Source: Acanthosepion pharaonis (Eukaryota; Mollusca; Cephalopoda; Sepiida; Sepiidae). From it: a stretch of 64,000 nucleotides of DNA. Below, piece after piece: positions 1-11,404 of the stretch. Location of the stretch: the NCBI GenBank assembly GCA_903632075.3, contig CAHIKZ030000028.1, positions 180,001-244,000 of the forward strand. The letters are read 5' to 3'. The notes below the pieces were generated by a model. The model was given only the letters and a program-made list of their open reading frames with translations. It ran no database searches and was not told where the DNA came from. Every line of letters begins with the position of its first letter. The first letter of the stretch is position 1. The translations under genes and the position numbers were made by a program.

Positions 1-52
<52 letters not shown>
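1..52. repeat. (TA)n microsatellite
   Basis: Pure alternating AT dinucleotides run from the window edge, so the true left end lies outside. Similar tracts recur throughout the window. Confidence 0.98.
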
Positions 53-54
<2 letters not shown>

Positions 55-284
55 TTAGAGAAAATGTGTTTCTTAAATAAGGAATTCAAAATTTGGTCTA
101 TTCAGATGGTCTCTGCCCAATCCCCACTTTCTAGCCTCGACTGAGTTCAAAAACATTTGCACAGCCTTATGGGTGATGAACTGTTTTTCATTCTTCAACC
201 CAGGCACAAAACATTGGTAGACTCTTGCTATTCAAGCAGTATTTTCATGACACATCTTCTGGCAAACTACATCCCTTGGTTACA

Positions 285-618
285 CCTTCACAGCTAGGAC
301 CCACCATGCCACATGCACCAAGTTGACTTGTCTTCATTCCTTTCATATTCCATTGGTAAGAAGGAAGTTCAACTTAGACAGCTTCTTCTGCAGAATAATT
401 GCTCTTCAGAACAGACTCCCAAGAGGATGCATCTCTCATCACTACAATCTTAACCTCTTCAAGCCTAGGATCAACAGTTATCTATCCTATGTATCCTTGC
501 AATATGCAATCCTTTCTCCCTCCCTAAATGGCCTTTTCAATATCTTCATTTAGCAAATCTCTACCTTGGGTGGCACTTAGGCCTTGTATTGGGTGTACAA
601 TAGTAAAAAAAAAAAAAA
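285..618 (+). mobile_element. LINE family 1, 3' end (RT C-terminal tail, decayed)
   Basis: The plus strand encodes a stretch (HSF..PLVRRKF, NRLPRG, HYNLNLFK) typical of the extreme C-terminus of non-LTR retrotransposon polyproteins, where a W/N-x-LP block precedes a conserved LFK/FK helix. A 3' UTR-like tail ends in an A-run near 605-618. Related copies lie at 17797-18260, 19671-20300, 21285-21590, 51815-51980 and 59425-59735, so this is a family truncated at its 5' end, as LINEs usually are. Clade not assigned. It is a relic with no catalytic RT domain. Confidence 0.7.
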
Positions 619-1905
619 GAACAAACTATACAAATTTGTTTAAAAAAAAAAAAAGAAGCAAATTGCGAGTGGGAAGCAAAGAGGAATTCTGATTGTTGCT
701 GTGTCCAAAGAATATATTGAATCACCGAGTTTTTTTATTCAGCTTCTTTTTTTCATTTAAAGCAACAAGCAATGATAAAAGCTGAACATTTTATTTTATT
801 AAAAAGGCATGTCAACACTAAAGCTAGAAACGCTTTTAATTCATAATAACAGGACTGCAATTGTGTAATTTAATTGATTGTAATTATAGTAAATAAAATT
901 AGACTTTGATTCATAGAAAACTTTAAAATAAATAAATAAGTAAAAAATACATCCTGAAATATCAACTGGAAATCTTAATACATTTTTCAAAAGTTTGCAA
1001 CAAAATATATTAATTTTTGGGAGAAGCATTTTGAATCTTTGCTAGATCAGATTTGTAATAATAAACACAGCCGTAAGTCATAATGTCTAAAGATAGCTGG
1101 AGAAGATACCAGTTAAAACATTATGAACTAGACACATGCTGGATGCATGACTCAAAGAGATTTCCAACAGGGATTCAAAATTCATCTTCCCAAAATTACT
1201 GCAAAAATAATTAAACATTGATACAATAAACAGGAAAAAAATACAGTAAATTTGCTACAAGAATATTGGTTTTAGAGAATAAATCAAATAGATAAAGTTC
1301 TGAGAAAATTTGGTTAAGATCAAAATGTCATTATCTTTTTTTGCTTAACAAGAGAAATTTTTAATTTTTGTAAGCATTTTAGGAAAAAAATGTTTATTTT
1401 TATTATGACTAGAATCATGTAAATTATCACCTATCAGGTGTGGAAAGTTTCAAAAACGGAAATCAAGTAGAATAATATCATTTGATAGTATAGTAATCTG
1501 ATGTTTTAATATCGATGTATAGTGTGTCTGATACTAACTGAATGTATTGTTAAACATTAAAATGGTGACACACTTTATGAAAATAAGATGCAAATTAATA
1601 GGTTTAAAATAAGATTATTTAAAATATAAGGTACTTCCTTATTTAGGGCTTTTTATGCCTGAATGATTTATTTCATATTATTCTTATCTTGAGAGGTATA
1701 AGTGTTATGAGAATGGAAGAAAATAATGATCCTAAAAGTTGAAACTATCTCAAATGCCAAGAGAATTATGAAGATCTTAAGAAAAAAGGAGAGAAGTAAG
1801 AATGAATGAAAGAATGAATTTTAGGTTGGAAATGAAAAAAAAATGATTAAGAAAGAGAGAGAGAGAAAAAAAAAACCTGAAAGAAACTTCTGGAATTTGA
1901 CTTAC
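619..1905. other. No gene recognised; AT-rich intron-like DNA
   Basis: Low-complexity AT-rich sequence with short A-runs. I see no coding signal or repeat family here. It lies directly 3' (minus strand) of the C1-domain exon, so it is probably that gene's next intron. Confidence 0.5.
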
Positions 1906-2066
1906 GTTGGGTGATGTGTCAGATATTGTACTGTTACTTCCCGGAGTGGAAGCTGGTTCTGATAAAGACGTTTCTATTGAACCATCTGAGCCTGAATTGG
2001 GCAAACTATTTTTACAGTCCAATGTAACCAACTGTCGACATTTCTCATGACATGTGTACTGGCAGT
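1906..2066 (-). CDS. Internal exon: second half of a C1 domain plus Ser/Thr-rich linker, RASSF1/5-like
   Basis: Seen: on the minus strand a pyrimidine-rich acceptor ends in ctctttcag at 2067, and a consensus donor GTAAGT starts at 1905. The 161-bp exon between them is open (two leading bases, then 53 codons). It starts DCQYTCHEKCRQLVTLDC, giving C-x3-C-H-x2-C-x7-C, the zinc ligand spacing of the second half of a C1 domain. A Ser/Thr/Pro-rich linker of about 35 residues follows. Known: C1 domains bind diacylglycerol, lipids or small-GTPase partners. The ending L-D-C and the compact spacing match RASSF1/RASSF5 (tumour-suppressor scaffolds of Ras/MST signalling) better than PKC or Raf. Inferred: one internal exon of a minus-strand RASSF1/5-like gene. 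The acceptor is phase 1 and the donor phase 0. The exon with the first half of the C1 domain should lie at higher coordinates; I did not find it. Other C1 proteins cannot be excluded. Confidence 0.68.
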
Positions 2067-3309
2067 CTGAAAGAGTAAAAAAAGAAACAGGTCAATTATG
2101 GCCAGTAATCAAGAACAACCAACCAATATTGCAGACCTCCACTTGTTGGGAAGGAAGATATACAAATATGGATATAGATAAAGAGTGGGTGCTAAAAGAT
2201 TCTCAGCCTACCAAAAAGATTAAAAGAAAAACAAAAAACTATTTGGTAATTTGGTTAGATTTTCATAAGTGGATTAGACTGAGAACTTTTCAATACTCTC
2301 TCATATATATTAATAATTTCAAACATTGATAAAAATTAACAGATAAAGACATGTGTAAGTACATAAACCCAATGATGAAATAATCATTTATGTTACAAAA
2401 ATATTTTCAACATGATATTTCTTGTTAATTCTCTTAATTCTATGGTGAATATTTACTACAGACTGAACATTATACAATGAAAATTTCAGATCAAAATTCA
2501 GCCAAAAATTGATGTGTATAGTTACAACTTCATTAATGCATCCTCAAATAGATATTTTCCAATATTAATAAAATAGTACTTTAAACAATTATACAAAAAC
2601 TACATATTTAATTATTCATTGTTTTTTTCCTCCACTTCTTAAATTTCTACCTTGATAAAACAAAGAAAGTCACATAGACTGAAAAATAAAACAAATCAAT
2701 ACATATATCCAGGTTGTTTTAAAAGTTAGAAAAGGGTTTAAAAATTGAATTATTCTTTTATTAATTATTTCATTTGCCAAAGAGTCAGAGTTTCATGTTT
2801 AGCATAATTTTTAGACACAATCTTCAGGCCAAGTACTATTGATTTGACAAACAGCACATTTTTGTAATATATATTTTATTATAAAATTTACTTACCATAT
2901 TAATACTTTTCGGCAAGTCATGGAGATAAAAAAAATATCTAATCCAATAAGCCATGATGAATTTGTAGAGTTGGTGGATTTTACAACTTACCAAATTTTG
3001 TTGGGATATTTAATATCTAAACAAAAAACTAAAATTTATCCCCATTTTCTTATATATTAATTAAAAATAAAAACAAAAATATATCTTAAACCCCATTTAT
3101 AATTTATAATACAGTATGTGTGTGTGTGTGTTTGTGTGTAGCTCTTGAAAATATATTTCAATTGAGCACTGTTGAGTGATATACTAATTCTATAAACAAC
3201 AGCCACCTGCATTAATGCAAAGCTCTTCAGTAAAATGAATAGAGCACTCCGGCTGATTCGCATTTGTTTACATTCATACAAACAATAAGCTAAATTTAGC
3301 TGTTTCACT
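2067..3309. other. No gene recognised; probable intron upstream of the C1 exon
   Basis: AT-rich sequence with a short GT run near 3117-3138. No convincing open frame or repeat family was seen. On the minus strand this is immediately 5' of the C1 exon, including its polypyrimidine tract at 2067-2090. Confidence 0.5.
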
Positions 3310-3440
3310 CTGCTGAATGAAGATAGCTCAGTGGTAGAAGCTCTGACTGACACCAAATCAGTCGAGTTTCGAATCTGGCTTGAGGCATTTGGATGTCTAG
3401 TTGCACTGAGGAACTGTGATACAGCAAAACAGTACTGTCT
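3310..3440 (+). mobile_element. tRNA-headed SINE fragment
   Basis: The 5' part resembles a tRNA gene with internal pol III promoter boxes. An A-box-like TAGCTCAGTGGTAGAAG lies at about 3321 and a B-box-like GTTTCGAATCTGG about 35 bases downstream. A non-tRNA body follows. The acceptor stem does not close, so this is a SINE relic, not a functional tRNA. Confidence 0.6.
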
Positions 3441-3484
3441 GCAAATGACACATCATTCAAATATGTTTCATTGAATAATGTAGA

Positions 3485-3513
3485 ATATATAATATATATA
3501 TATATATATATAT
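3485..3513. repeat. (TA)n microsatellite
   Basis: Alternating TA tract of about 29 bases just 3' of the SINE fragment. Confidence 0.95.
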
Positions 3514-4925
3514 AAAAATATATTATTTTTATTAGTATATTAATTTTATTTTAACAGTGCATATTTTATTATTAATATTATTAATTTTCTTAACAGATTG
3601 CAACAGCTATTAGGGAGATGGGATTAAATATACTTTAATATTTAAAAAAAATTTATTCAGTACTATTATTGTTTAGTTAATAAGCATAATAACATAGCAC
3701 AAATAGCTATATTGTGGAAAAAGGAATTTTTGAAAATATATGCATTTTTTATGTATTTATAGTTAGTTTTTTAACTTCTATCAAAAACAACATTCTTGTA
3801 CATGTAGTTATGGATAATATACATTAAGATTTATATTTTTTTAATTAACAACTATTTGTGTTCAGTTGTTGACGTTAATAGCTATCTGCTGATGTGTTAA
3901 AATTTTGGAATAATGTAATAATAAAAATTTAAATCTGTAAGTTTATTAATAATATTATTAATTTCTTTATTGATTTTCATACAAAAATAGAATTACCCAC
4001 CTTGATTTCCAAACATTATTATTTTTTTTAATAACAACAATAGCGTCCATTTTAAAATAAATATTATAAATCTTTTTTTTAATCTTAAATATTAATCTTG
4101 GGCTAAATTCAAAACCAAAATTAAACTACAATTCATTTAAATAATTAACAATAATAATCCACCTTAACACTAAAATATCTCATGATAACCAAAAATATTA
4201 AACAGGTAGTGTTAACCTAACAAATTTGCAGTTCCCAAATAGTTCTGTCTACTCAAATTCCCGCACAAGAATTGGGTCAAGCCATCATATGGTTTGAGGC
4301 ACTTTCCAAAGTGCCACATGCTGGGATCACTTTCCCAGGCCAATAACATATGTAAACTTCCTAATGAATCAAACATTGTCAGTAAGCCAACATTCTGACA
4401 ATGTGCCTAAATATAAATATCAGTAGATAATATCAAAATAATATACAGTACACATTGAAAAGAAAACTTCAGAATACTCAAAGTAAATTATTATAAAAAA
4501 AAAGCAACAAACTGTATTGAATAAAATATTTTTCACCACAAGAGACAATATTTTAAAATATGTATAAAATATTTAAATTATTCTACACATGATGTTACTT
4601 TTATGATACACATATTTATATTTAAAATGTAATGTTACAAAAAATGTCAAGATGAACTCTTTTCTACAATACTGACAACATTTAGCACTCGAAACAGTAA
4701 AAAGTATTTGATAAAAAAAAAAATGAACTTTTGATCTGGATATGCATCAACTTATTTGAAAATTGTAAAAATACAATAAAATATTAAATAGACATTGTTT
4801 TTTTTTTGTTGTTGTTTACTCGGTATCACTCCAAGCCACTAGATTTCTTTTAAAGGGCTTCTTGGTCAGGCTAACAACTTTTCAGTAATTCCTCACATAT
4901 GCATGTATCAATACTAATATTACTA
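3514..4925. other. No gene recognised; AT-rich, one degraded SINE-like patch
   Basis: Very AT-rich. A patch at about 4255-4370 resembles decayed SINE body on the minus strand and holds a small palindrome (GGCACTTTCCAAAGTGCC). Nothing else was recognised. Confidence 0.4.
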
Positions 4926-6060
4926 TCAGGTCATCCCATAAGTTCTGTCCAAATTTTAACTTTTTGTTAAAATGAATGAAATTTAAAGAGTATTTTATAA
5001 TGTCTAATGGAGCTGAACATTATTTTTATGTTTAGATGCATTTAAACTGATCAAATTTTATTTCAGAGAACAATAAAATTAAATTTTGTTTGATTAAAAC
5101 CCTGCTAACATGGAAGTACCCAAGAATCATTTGAGGCACATAATGCTTTATGAGTTCAAGAAAGGAAACTCAGCAGCCAAAGCTGCTAGAAACATTCACT
5201 CAGTTTATGGAGAGGAATGTGTGAATGAAAGAACTTGCAGAAGATGGTTTGCAAAATACAGAGGTGGAGATTTCACCCTTGAAGATGAAGATCGAACCGG
5301 ACGTCCAGTTGAGTTTGATGAAAAGCTTCTTGAAGCAGCCCTTGAAGAAAATCCTGCTTTATCAGTTGAGGAATTGGCAGTGGTTCTCAGTTCAAACCAT
5401 ACAACTGTTCATCGTCATCTTCAACAACGAAAAGTTCCTAAACTTGGAAAATGGGTGCCTCATGAATTGTCTGAAAACAACCTCAAATCGAGTTGACATC
5501 TGCTCTTCTCTCCATTCTCGCCAACTTGTTTCACCTTTTTGAATAGACTTGTGACTGGCGACAAAAAAAAATGGATCTTTTATCGAAATGTTAAAGCGTC
5601 AGAGACAGTGGCTTGGTAAAGGGAAGGACCCCAGCCACAGCTGAGAAGGGAACTTCAGGGGCAAAAGGTTCTTCTTTTCAATCTGGTGGGATCGCCAAGA
5701 ATAATCCACTTTGAATTCTTACCACCTAATGCAACAATTAATGCTCAAATATACTGTCAGCAATTAGAGCGTTTGAACCAAGCTTTGAGAAAAAAAAAAA
5801 GACCTGCTCTAGTGAATCGAAAAGAGGTGATGTTTCATCAGGACAATGCAGCGACCCCCACACAGCAACAATCACATCACAAAAGATTGAAGAACTTGGT
5901 TGGGAGAAAATTCCTCATCCACCTTATTCTCCCGATCTTGCTCCTTCAGACTATCATTTGTTTCGTAGCTTATAGAATCATTTGGAAGAAACAGCTTTTG
6001 TAACACAGGAAGAGATTAAAACTGACATTTGTGAGTTCTTCGAATCAAAGCCAAAAGAAT
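4926..6060 (+). mobile_element. Mariner-type DNA transposon, 3' end missing
   Basis: A left terminal-inverted-repeat-like sequence (AGGTCATCCCATAAGTTCTG, 4928-4947) has the form usual for mariner TIRs. The transposase frame starts about 180 bases downstream. The matching right TIR is absent: similarity stops at a short TA tract near 6060, just after the region coding the C-terminal part of the transposase. The element is therefore truncated and non-autonomous. Confidence 0.85.
5110..6060 (+). pseudogene. Mariner transposase (SETMAR-like fold), frameshifted
   Basis: Mariner transposases cut and paste the element at TA targets using a DDD catalytic triad after an N-terminal paired HTH DNA-binding region. 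Seen: the ATG at 5110 opens 128 codons with two HTH regions (the second around SVEELAVVLSSNHTTVHRHL) and the mariner hallmark WVPHEL near residue 117. The frame then breaks. Downstream pieces in shifted frames retain VTGDKK (first Asp), HQDNA (second Asp, near 5840) and, in another frame, YSPDLAPSDYH (third Asp, near 5930). At least two frameshifts and an internal stop disable it. The N-terminus is well preserved, so decay may be moderate in age. Confidence 0.9.
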
Positions 6061-6149
6061 ATATATATATACTTAATTATCACTTATGAGTTAAGTATAG
6101 GAGAAAAAGAAATTGAATATAGCACAGGCTGCACCATAGGTAGTTTTGC

Positions 6150-6690
6150 CCTATACCGCAAATTGCTACAAAATCAAAACATCAACCTGAAAACTTGAGT
6201 CATTTAGCCTTGTCAGATCAAGAATTTCATATGGATGTCATGCATGATGCCAAACAGTTTGGAAATACCTAAACTCTCAGTTGTATATAACCACTTCCTA
6301 AGATCAATGGTTAAATATGGCTTTGAGTGAGTAAAATCTGTGGGTTTTGACAAAGATCATCCTTCTTTGATTCACAAAGAACTGTACCAAATAACAGAAA
6401 CTACATCACTTGATGACCTCCAACAGTGGCAACAACTGAAATGGATAGCACATATAAGAGAAAATAATGATATAATCAAGATGTAAATGTTCCGCACTAC
6501 TTCAAATAAAAGGTTAGGAAGAAAACCCCATCAATAGTGGAAAGAGTGATAATAGCTACTGAACATGAAAAACCTATTTTCCTGAAAAAAATTGTTTCAA
6601 GAGAAAAATTTTATAAATTTCCACCAAAAGCTGTACTAGCTGCTTGGTTAATGAATGCCAAATGTTTCCTTATAGGGAAATGACTAATAT
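6150..6690 (+). mobile_element. LINE family 3 fragment (conserved QQQLKWIAH region)
   Basis: A decayed coding remnant includes ELYQITETTS, then QQWQQLKWIAHIRENNDIIKM, and later a degenerate segment ending ...NAKCFL. The same order of blocks recurs at 16915-17285 (plus), 36775-36985 (minus) and 60935-61140 (minus), defining a dispersed family. It resembles the C-terminal part of a retroelement polyprotein, but I cannot name the clade. Confidence 0.5.
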
Positions 6691-7227
6691 TACTATTATC
6701 ATTGCAGGCTCCTTATGGGGCCACAAGCTCACCAATTAATGTTGCTATAGTTTCAAGCAAATTCTTATGAGACTGCAGTGCCAGTTTAACAACCAAGATG
6801 AACTACCTTACTGAAGAATTTAGCAGTTGGGGTAATAAAATATTTATAAGAATGCAAGTGGTCTTTATTTAAAATAACTTGAAATGCTGATAGGTAAGTA
6901 GGTAGATAAGCAAGCCAGCACCCACTTACCACACAAACACAGAAGAATTGTACAGCACAATCTGTGTACACTTCATTTTGAATCCACCCGTCATTTGACC
7001 TGTTACAAGACTGAGTTCTTCTTTGTGCCATGTCCCTTCAAAATGTTGGCAATTATGACTCTCTACAATTTCCTGTTTTTGTAACTTTTAGTAATTTTTA
7101 TCTTTTTGCTATCTCTCCTAATCCCTGTTCTGCCAACCATTTACACAAGCTCTCTCGGTAGGTTATGTGCTACTTTCCTTTGTCTCTCTTACCTTCAATA
7201 GATCCTGTGAGTGTAAAATTTTCTAAA

Positions 7228-7515
7228 CCCTTACATTATTTACATTCAGACTAATATCCTCATCTGTGTTGTTATTACATCTCAGCTGTTGTGCCAGTTG
7301 GCTTTCTTCAGATGTCTTCATGTAATTTCAAGAGCAATCTACTGGTGGTAGATTGTTGTCTTCTCTTTTTTAATACTGTTTGGTTTTTGCTTACCCTGTT
7401 TCCAGTGAGTCTAGGGTCCATATTACCCAACCCAAGGCTTGAACTCACAATTACTATGCCACTGAATTCATAAATCAATGCTTTAATCCACTAGACTCTT
7501 GTCATATGGGACAAT
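7228..7515 (-). mobile_element. tRNA-headed SINE, near full length
   Basis: Read on the minus strand, a tRNA-like head lies at about 7500-7430 (A-box-like TAGTGGATTAAAG, B-box-like GTGAGTTCAAGCC). A central body follows, then the conserved tail at about 7300-7228 (GATGAGGA, then TGTAAATAATG). The same head-body-tail order occurs at 30553-30880, 46240-46545 and 48425-48780. Decayed but complete in layout. Confidence 0.65.
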
Positions 7516-7694
7516 CCTGAATCTAGAAATTGGAGTCTCAAACTTAGTGTTGTTATTATTTGCCTGCTTCAAATTTCACTGCTGTTTCTCTTTTCTTACT
7601 GATGAAACCATACTGTCATTTCTCTTTCTTTATTAATGGCTCCCATATGGTATTTATTTCTATGCTAGGCCTACTGAGGAGACTGTCATAGTCT

Positions 7695-8125
7695 AACATC
7701 CCAACACGTACAACAGAACAAGTACAATTTACTCCTATGGATGAAATAAAGGGTCAATGAAGAAGGCCAAAGGACACAATGGATGAATATTGATTTTTAC
7801 AGCTTATCAACCCTTTGTTAGTTATTTAGAGCTGAAAAATTTCTTGGATTGTAAGAATAATATTTCTTTTTTTTTTTTTTGTGATTGAATATTACATTAA
7901 CAATTTTTTGAGGATAACAATGATTTTTCCAGATACAAATCCTACTATCTAACCCATAGCTGTGGAGGAGGAGGAGATGGATTTGTACCTTTCAGAAGGG
8001 TATATTCTTGGAAGTGAATGTAACTATCATGACCAGAATTCAAATTCAACTCTCTGATTTCTCATTTGCACAAAGACTGAAACGTTGTGATAATAACAAC
8101 AAAGATGAAGACATTAGTCAGAATA
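7695..8125 (+). mobile_element. SINE body and tail fragments
   Basis: The 7695-7775 piece carries the body motif of the main SINE family (an AGAACAAGTACAATTTACTC-type block followed by GAAGAAGGCC). The 8070-8125 piece carries the tail motif GAAACGTTGTGATAATAAC followed by AAAGATGAAGACA. Unrelated sequence lies between them, so two insertions or one interrupted copy are possible. Confidence 0.45.
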
Positions 8126-9725
8126 TAAATGACAGTAACTCTCAGGTTTTCAGGCATAAATATCTATCATATAAAATAAACACTAATATTTCCAGCCATC
8201 ATCCTAGTTTAGTTTTCATGAACATTTTTAACACAAAAACAAAATGCTTCAATAATATACAATTAACAAACATGAGTCATCAACAGTTTTGTTAATATTT
8301 CATTGTAATAGCAAAAAGGATTTCTATGTTCTTATCTGTACACATGTGTAAGTATATAATAGATAACAAAGCAGATATAATATTAAATGTATGTGTGTAT
8401 AAGTAAAACTCTTGATGTCCTTGAACTTCTGTAAGTTGAGAACCATCAAACACCACATTCATTACATGATAGATATATAGATATATTGGGCATTACCACA
8501 TATGTATACAAGTGGGTCTTGTCTTCCAAATTATTAACTGTGAGTATAAAAAGCTAAAATCTTTAGAATCTGTTAAAAGTTTGATTTATGGCCAGATCGT
8601 TTAGCAGAATAGAGCTGCTTGCTTCAAGTCGCTTAATTGATATTCCAATCTCATAAGAAAGGTTCAACATTGCCAGACCAAAGCAAGAAACAACAACAAC
8701 ACCACACCCACACACAGAGTATTATGGCGGCTTCTGCACATTTGCTTATGCGTCTTTATCTTTTTCTGTTGTCTCCCCTTTAAGTCTCTTCCACCTCCTC
8801 TATGCTTTTCCACTCCATCTGCCACTCCCCTTTGCACACTACAGTATCGCTACTATGTCAATTCTTTCTCCATCAATACACTCTCTTTTTGCAAACCCTT
8901 TCCTTTTGTTAGTTTATCTCTCTTTCTTGCTCCTTTTACTATTACTCGTTACTCTCAACCCACTTCTCTTTTGCAAACACCACTCTCCTATCAAATCATA
9001 TTTATCTTTCCATTCAAACCTAACAATAATTTTATCATTCTGAATTTTAAAATATTTATAGAATGGCCTTGGTTTTCAAGCTAAAAGTTTATTTGAAAAG
9101 TTGTTCCCTCTATGGGAATATGTTAACCTGAAACCTGGAATTAATATTAATAGCTTTATAAAAAAAAAATAGGAAAAGAAAGAAACACACATAAAATTGT
9201 CTGAAAATGTAAAAAAATTATTAGTCCAGCATGTTTATTACTATACAAATAAAACCAGTTATCAGCACTACAGTGCTACTTTTTCCACATAAATAATACT
9301 ATTACTCTTACATAAAATAAATTATTGCATCAACAAAGTATTATGTTGATTCCAGCTGCACCTGTCCAAGACTAGTGTAGTGGAGTCTTATAAGAGACGG
9401 TTTACCAATTATAAAAATCCAGAGTGAATTTTATCAGCAGTATCACCATACTGATCTGAACATATTTTTATAAATAAAAGATATTAATCTATAATTAGAA
9501 TCTATTAGTTATCACCCATGACTGCCCCCCACCAATACAAATATCTAGTTAAGCATGAACGCAGACCCCACAATATCATAATTCAATTATCAACTACCAT
9601 GATGTTTTCTGCATTGTTTAAGTTTGTGCATTTTTGAATCCCTTAATTCAATAGCCCTGGCTACAATGTACTCATTCATTTACTTAGTGATAATGTACAT
9701 AAGTACAAAATTGGACTTACAATGT
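8126..9725. other. No gene recognised
   Basis: AT-rich DNA with a pyrimidine-rich plus-strand patch at about 8750-9010. No convincing exon, repeat family or RNA gene was found. Confidence 0.45.
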
Positions 9726-9729
9726 GTCA

Positions 9730-9885
9730 CATAGTTAATGGGCTTAAGTGGCAGAACAGGGTCTTGGAGAAACAACAAAAAGTCAAAGCTTATTGAGAGA
9801 TACAAGGGATAGGAGAAAATGGAAAGCCATGATCACTTCCATCCTGACATGGCATATAAAAGAAGATATCAGACATGTACAAAAT
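9730..9885 (+). mobile_element. RTE-like LINE, extreme C-terminal tail
   Basis: Encodes MAEQGLGETTKSQSLLRDTR and then RRKWKAMI, the tail block of a LINE family seen also at 32380-32470 and 37265-37360. Only the last about 50 codons remain. Confidence 0.6.
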
Positions 9886-10128
9886 ATGACCTACAGGCTG
9901 CATATGGCTCATGAGGTCACCCATTGTGGCCCATACATATATAGCTGTGTTTTTTGTTGAGGCAGGACCAGGATTCATCTCACACAAGGCAAGGTATCTT
10001 CTGCATGATGAAAAATGATTTGAGGCAAGGTTTTACAAGAGTGGATTTTTTTTTTTTTATCAAGGCACCATCTCTAGCAATGTTGACATTCAAAGCTTCA
10101 AACCCCATACTAGCTTTTTATATATATA

Positions 10129-10211
10129 TATAATATAAAAGGCTCAAACACTAATATTCCATGGTTATAATTTATTACATTGGAATTAGTGTTTGAGCCT
10201 TTTATATTATA
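10129..10211. repeat. Hairpin 1 (31-bp stem inverted repeat)
   Basis: The left arm 10129-10161 and right arm 10180-10211 are reverse complements apart from a two-base insertion, around the core AAAGGCTCAAACACTAAT. The loop is about 19 bases. A short TA tract precedes it. It could be a snapback MITE or a small-RNA precursor. Confidence 0.85.
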
Positions 10212-10265
10212 TTTTGCTCTGTCCCTGGACATTGAGCTCTACCTAGATTCTATCCTCTTAAAAAT

Positions 10266-10267
<2 letters not shown>

Positions 10268-10328
<61 letters not shown>
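10268..10328. repeat. (TA)n microsatellite
   Basis: About 30 TA units, lying between hairpin 1 and hairpin 2 and running into the left arm of hairpin 2. Confidence 0.97.
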
Positions 10329-10332
<4 letters not shown>

Positions 10333-10417
10333 TTTATTTAAAATATGATTTCAACACGCTACATAAGAGTGAGAACTCTTATGTAGTGTGTTGAATCATA
10401 TTTTAAATAATTATATT
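10327..10417. repeat. Hairpin 2 (about 40-bp stem, 5-base loop)
   Basis: The left arm (about 10327-10370) and right arm (10376-10417) are reverse complements around CTACATAAGAGT / ACTCTTATGTAG, with one substitution and two short indels. The spacer is only GAGAA, so it is nearly a perfect palindrome. Confidence 0.88.
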
Positions 10418-10527
10418 TATGCTCTACTTTTGTATCAAGCACTATTTTTTTTAAAATAATAACAAGAATACTAAAGAACTTTGGATTACTTACCTAACAA
10501 GTTATTTCCTATTTTCTATATATTTTC

Positions 10528-10533
<6 letters not shown>

Positions 10534-10576
<43 letters not shown>
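10534..10576. repeat. (TA)n microsatellite
   Basis: Alternating TA tract of about 43 bases flanked by CATACA motifs. Confidence 0.97.
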
Positions 10577-10580
<4 letters not shown>

Positions 10581-11404
10581 CACGTTTTATTAAATAATAT
10601 AGACAAGTGATGTCTATTTATTTTATGTAAATTTTTTTTCATAACGTCTGATTATCGTTGAACGAAGAAAGAAATTCACAATATTGATCCATATTTTTTA
10701 TTTAATACAATCTAAGCTTTCAGCTTACATAAGCCATTATCAAAGATGTCAATTACAACATAATAGGCAATATACGGACAAGACAGTGATAACTGTGAAT
10801 ATTTACATAGATGATCTCTAAGCAACGATAAACACATGCATATAAGACGCTAGAAACGAAAATAGCACTGCATCTCATGATGTCACACATGACCACACGA
10901 GAGTGAATTGGAGAAGTATGCAGTGTGGAAAGCTGTTGGTATAAACCAATGGCTTCTGTTACCAATTATAGACATTTAAGAATATTTGTAGAGATGCCAT
11001 AATTGATTATGTCAAATTTCATTACAATTACACAAGGGGTCCTTGAGCTAGGGATTTTTTTTTTTTTTGTTATTATGGCATTTTAAATAGGAAATTCAGT
11101 ATGCTTTTTCAATATGCATTCTTATATCAATCTGCATATATAAACACTTACATATTATATTCCAACTATTATATATGTGAAAAATAATAAACATTCATAA
11201 TACATTATAACAACATTATTAAATAAATTTAAATATGCATTATACAACATATATTTATACAACATTAAAACTTTTTTCATAAACACCTAGTTGATAGGTG
11301 AAGAGGCTATATATGTTAAATGACAATAGTAAATAAATGAATAGAAGCAGTGATTGGCTGCTGTTACATGTTTTGAATTAAATGCGAGGAAGAAAGTATA
11401 TCTA
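10577..11404. other. Unassigned AT-rich DNA with a possible retroelement tail
   Basis: Read on the minus strand, 10740-10655 contains GATAATGGCTTATGTAAGC, then GAAAGCTTAG and an A/T-rich run. This resembles the terminal repeats of Penelope-like elements but is too short to assign. The rest is featureless. Confidence 0.3.

Noticed and set aside
3310..3400. Functional tRNA gene
   Set aside because: Only the A and B boxes are conserved; the acceptor and anticodon stems do not close and a SINE body follows.
10753..10965. 70-codon minus-strand frame as a gene
   Set aside because: No family or splice signal was recognised, and the adjacent sequence looks like a retroelement tail.
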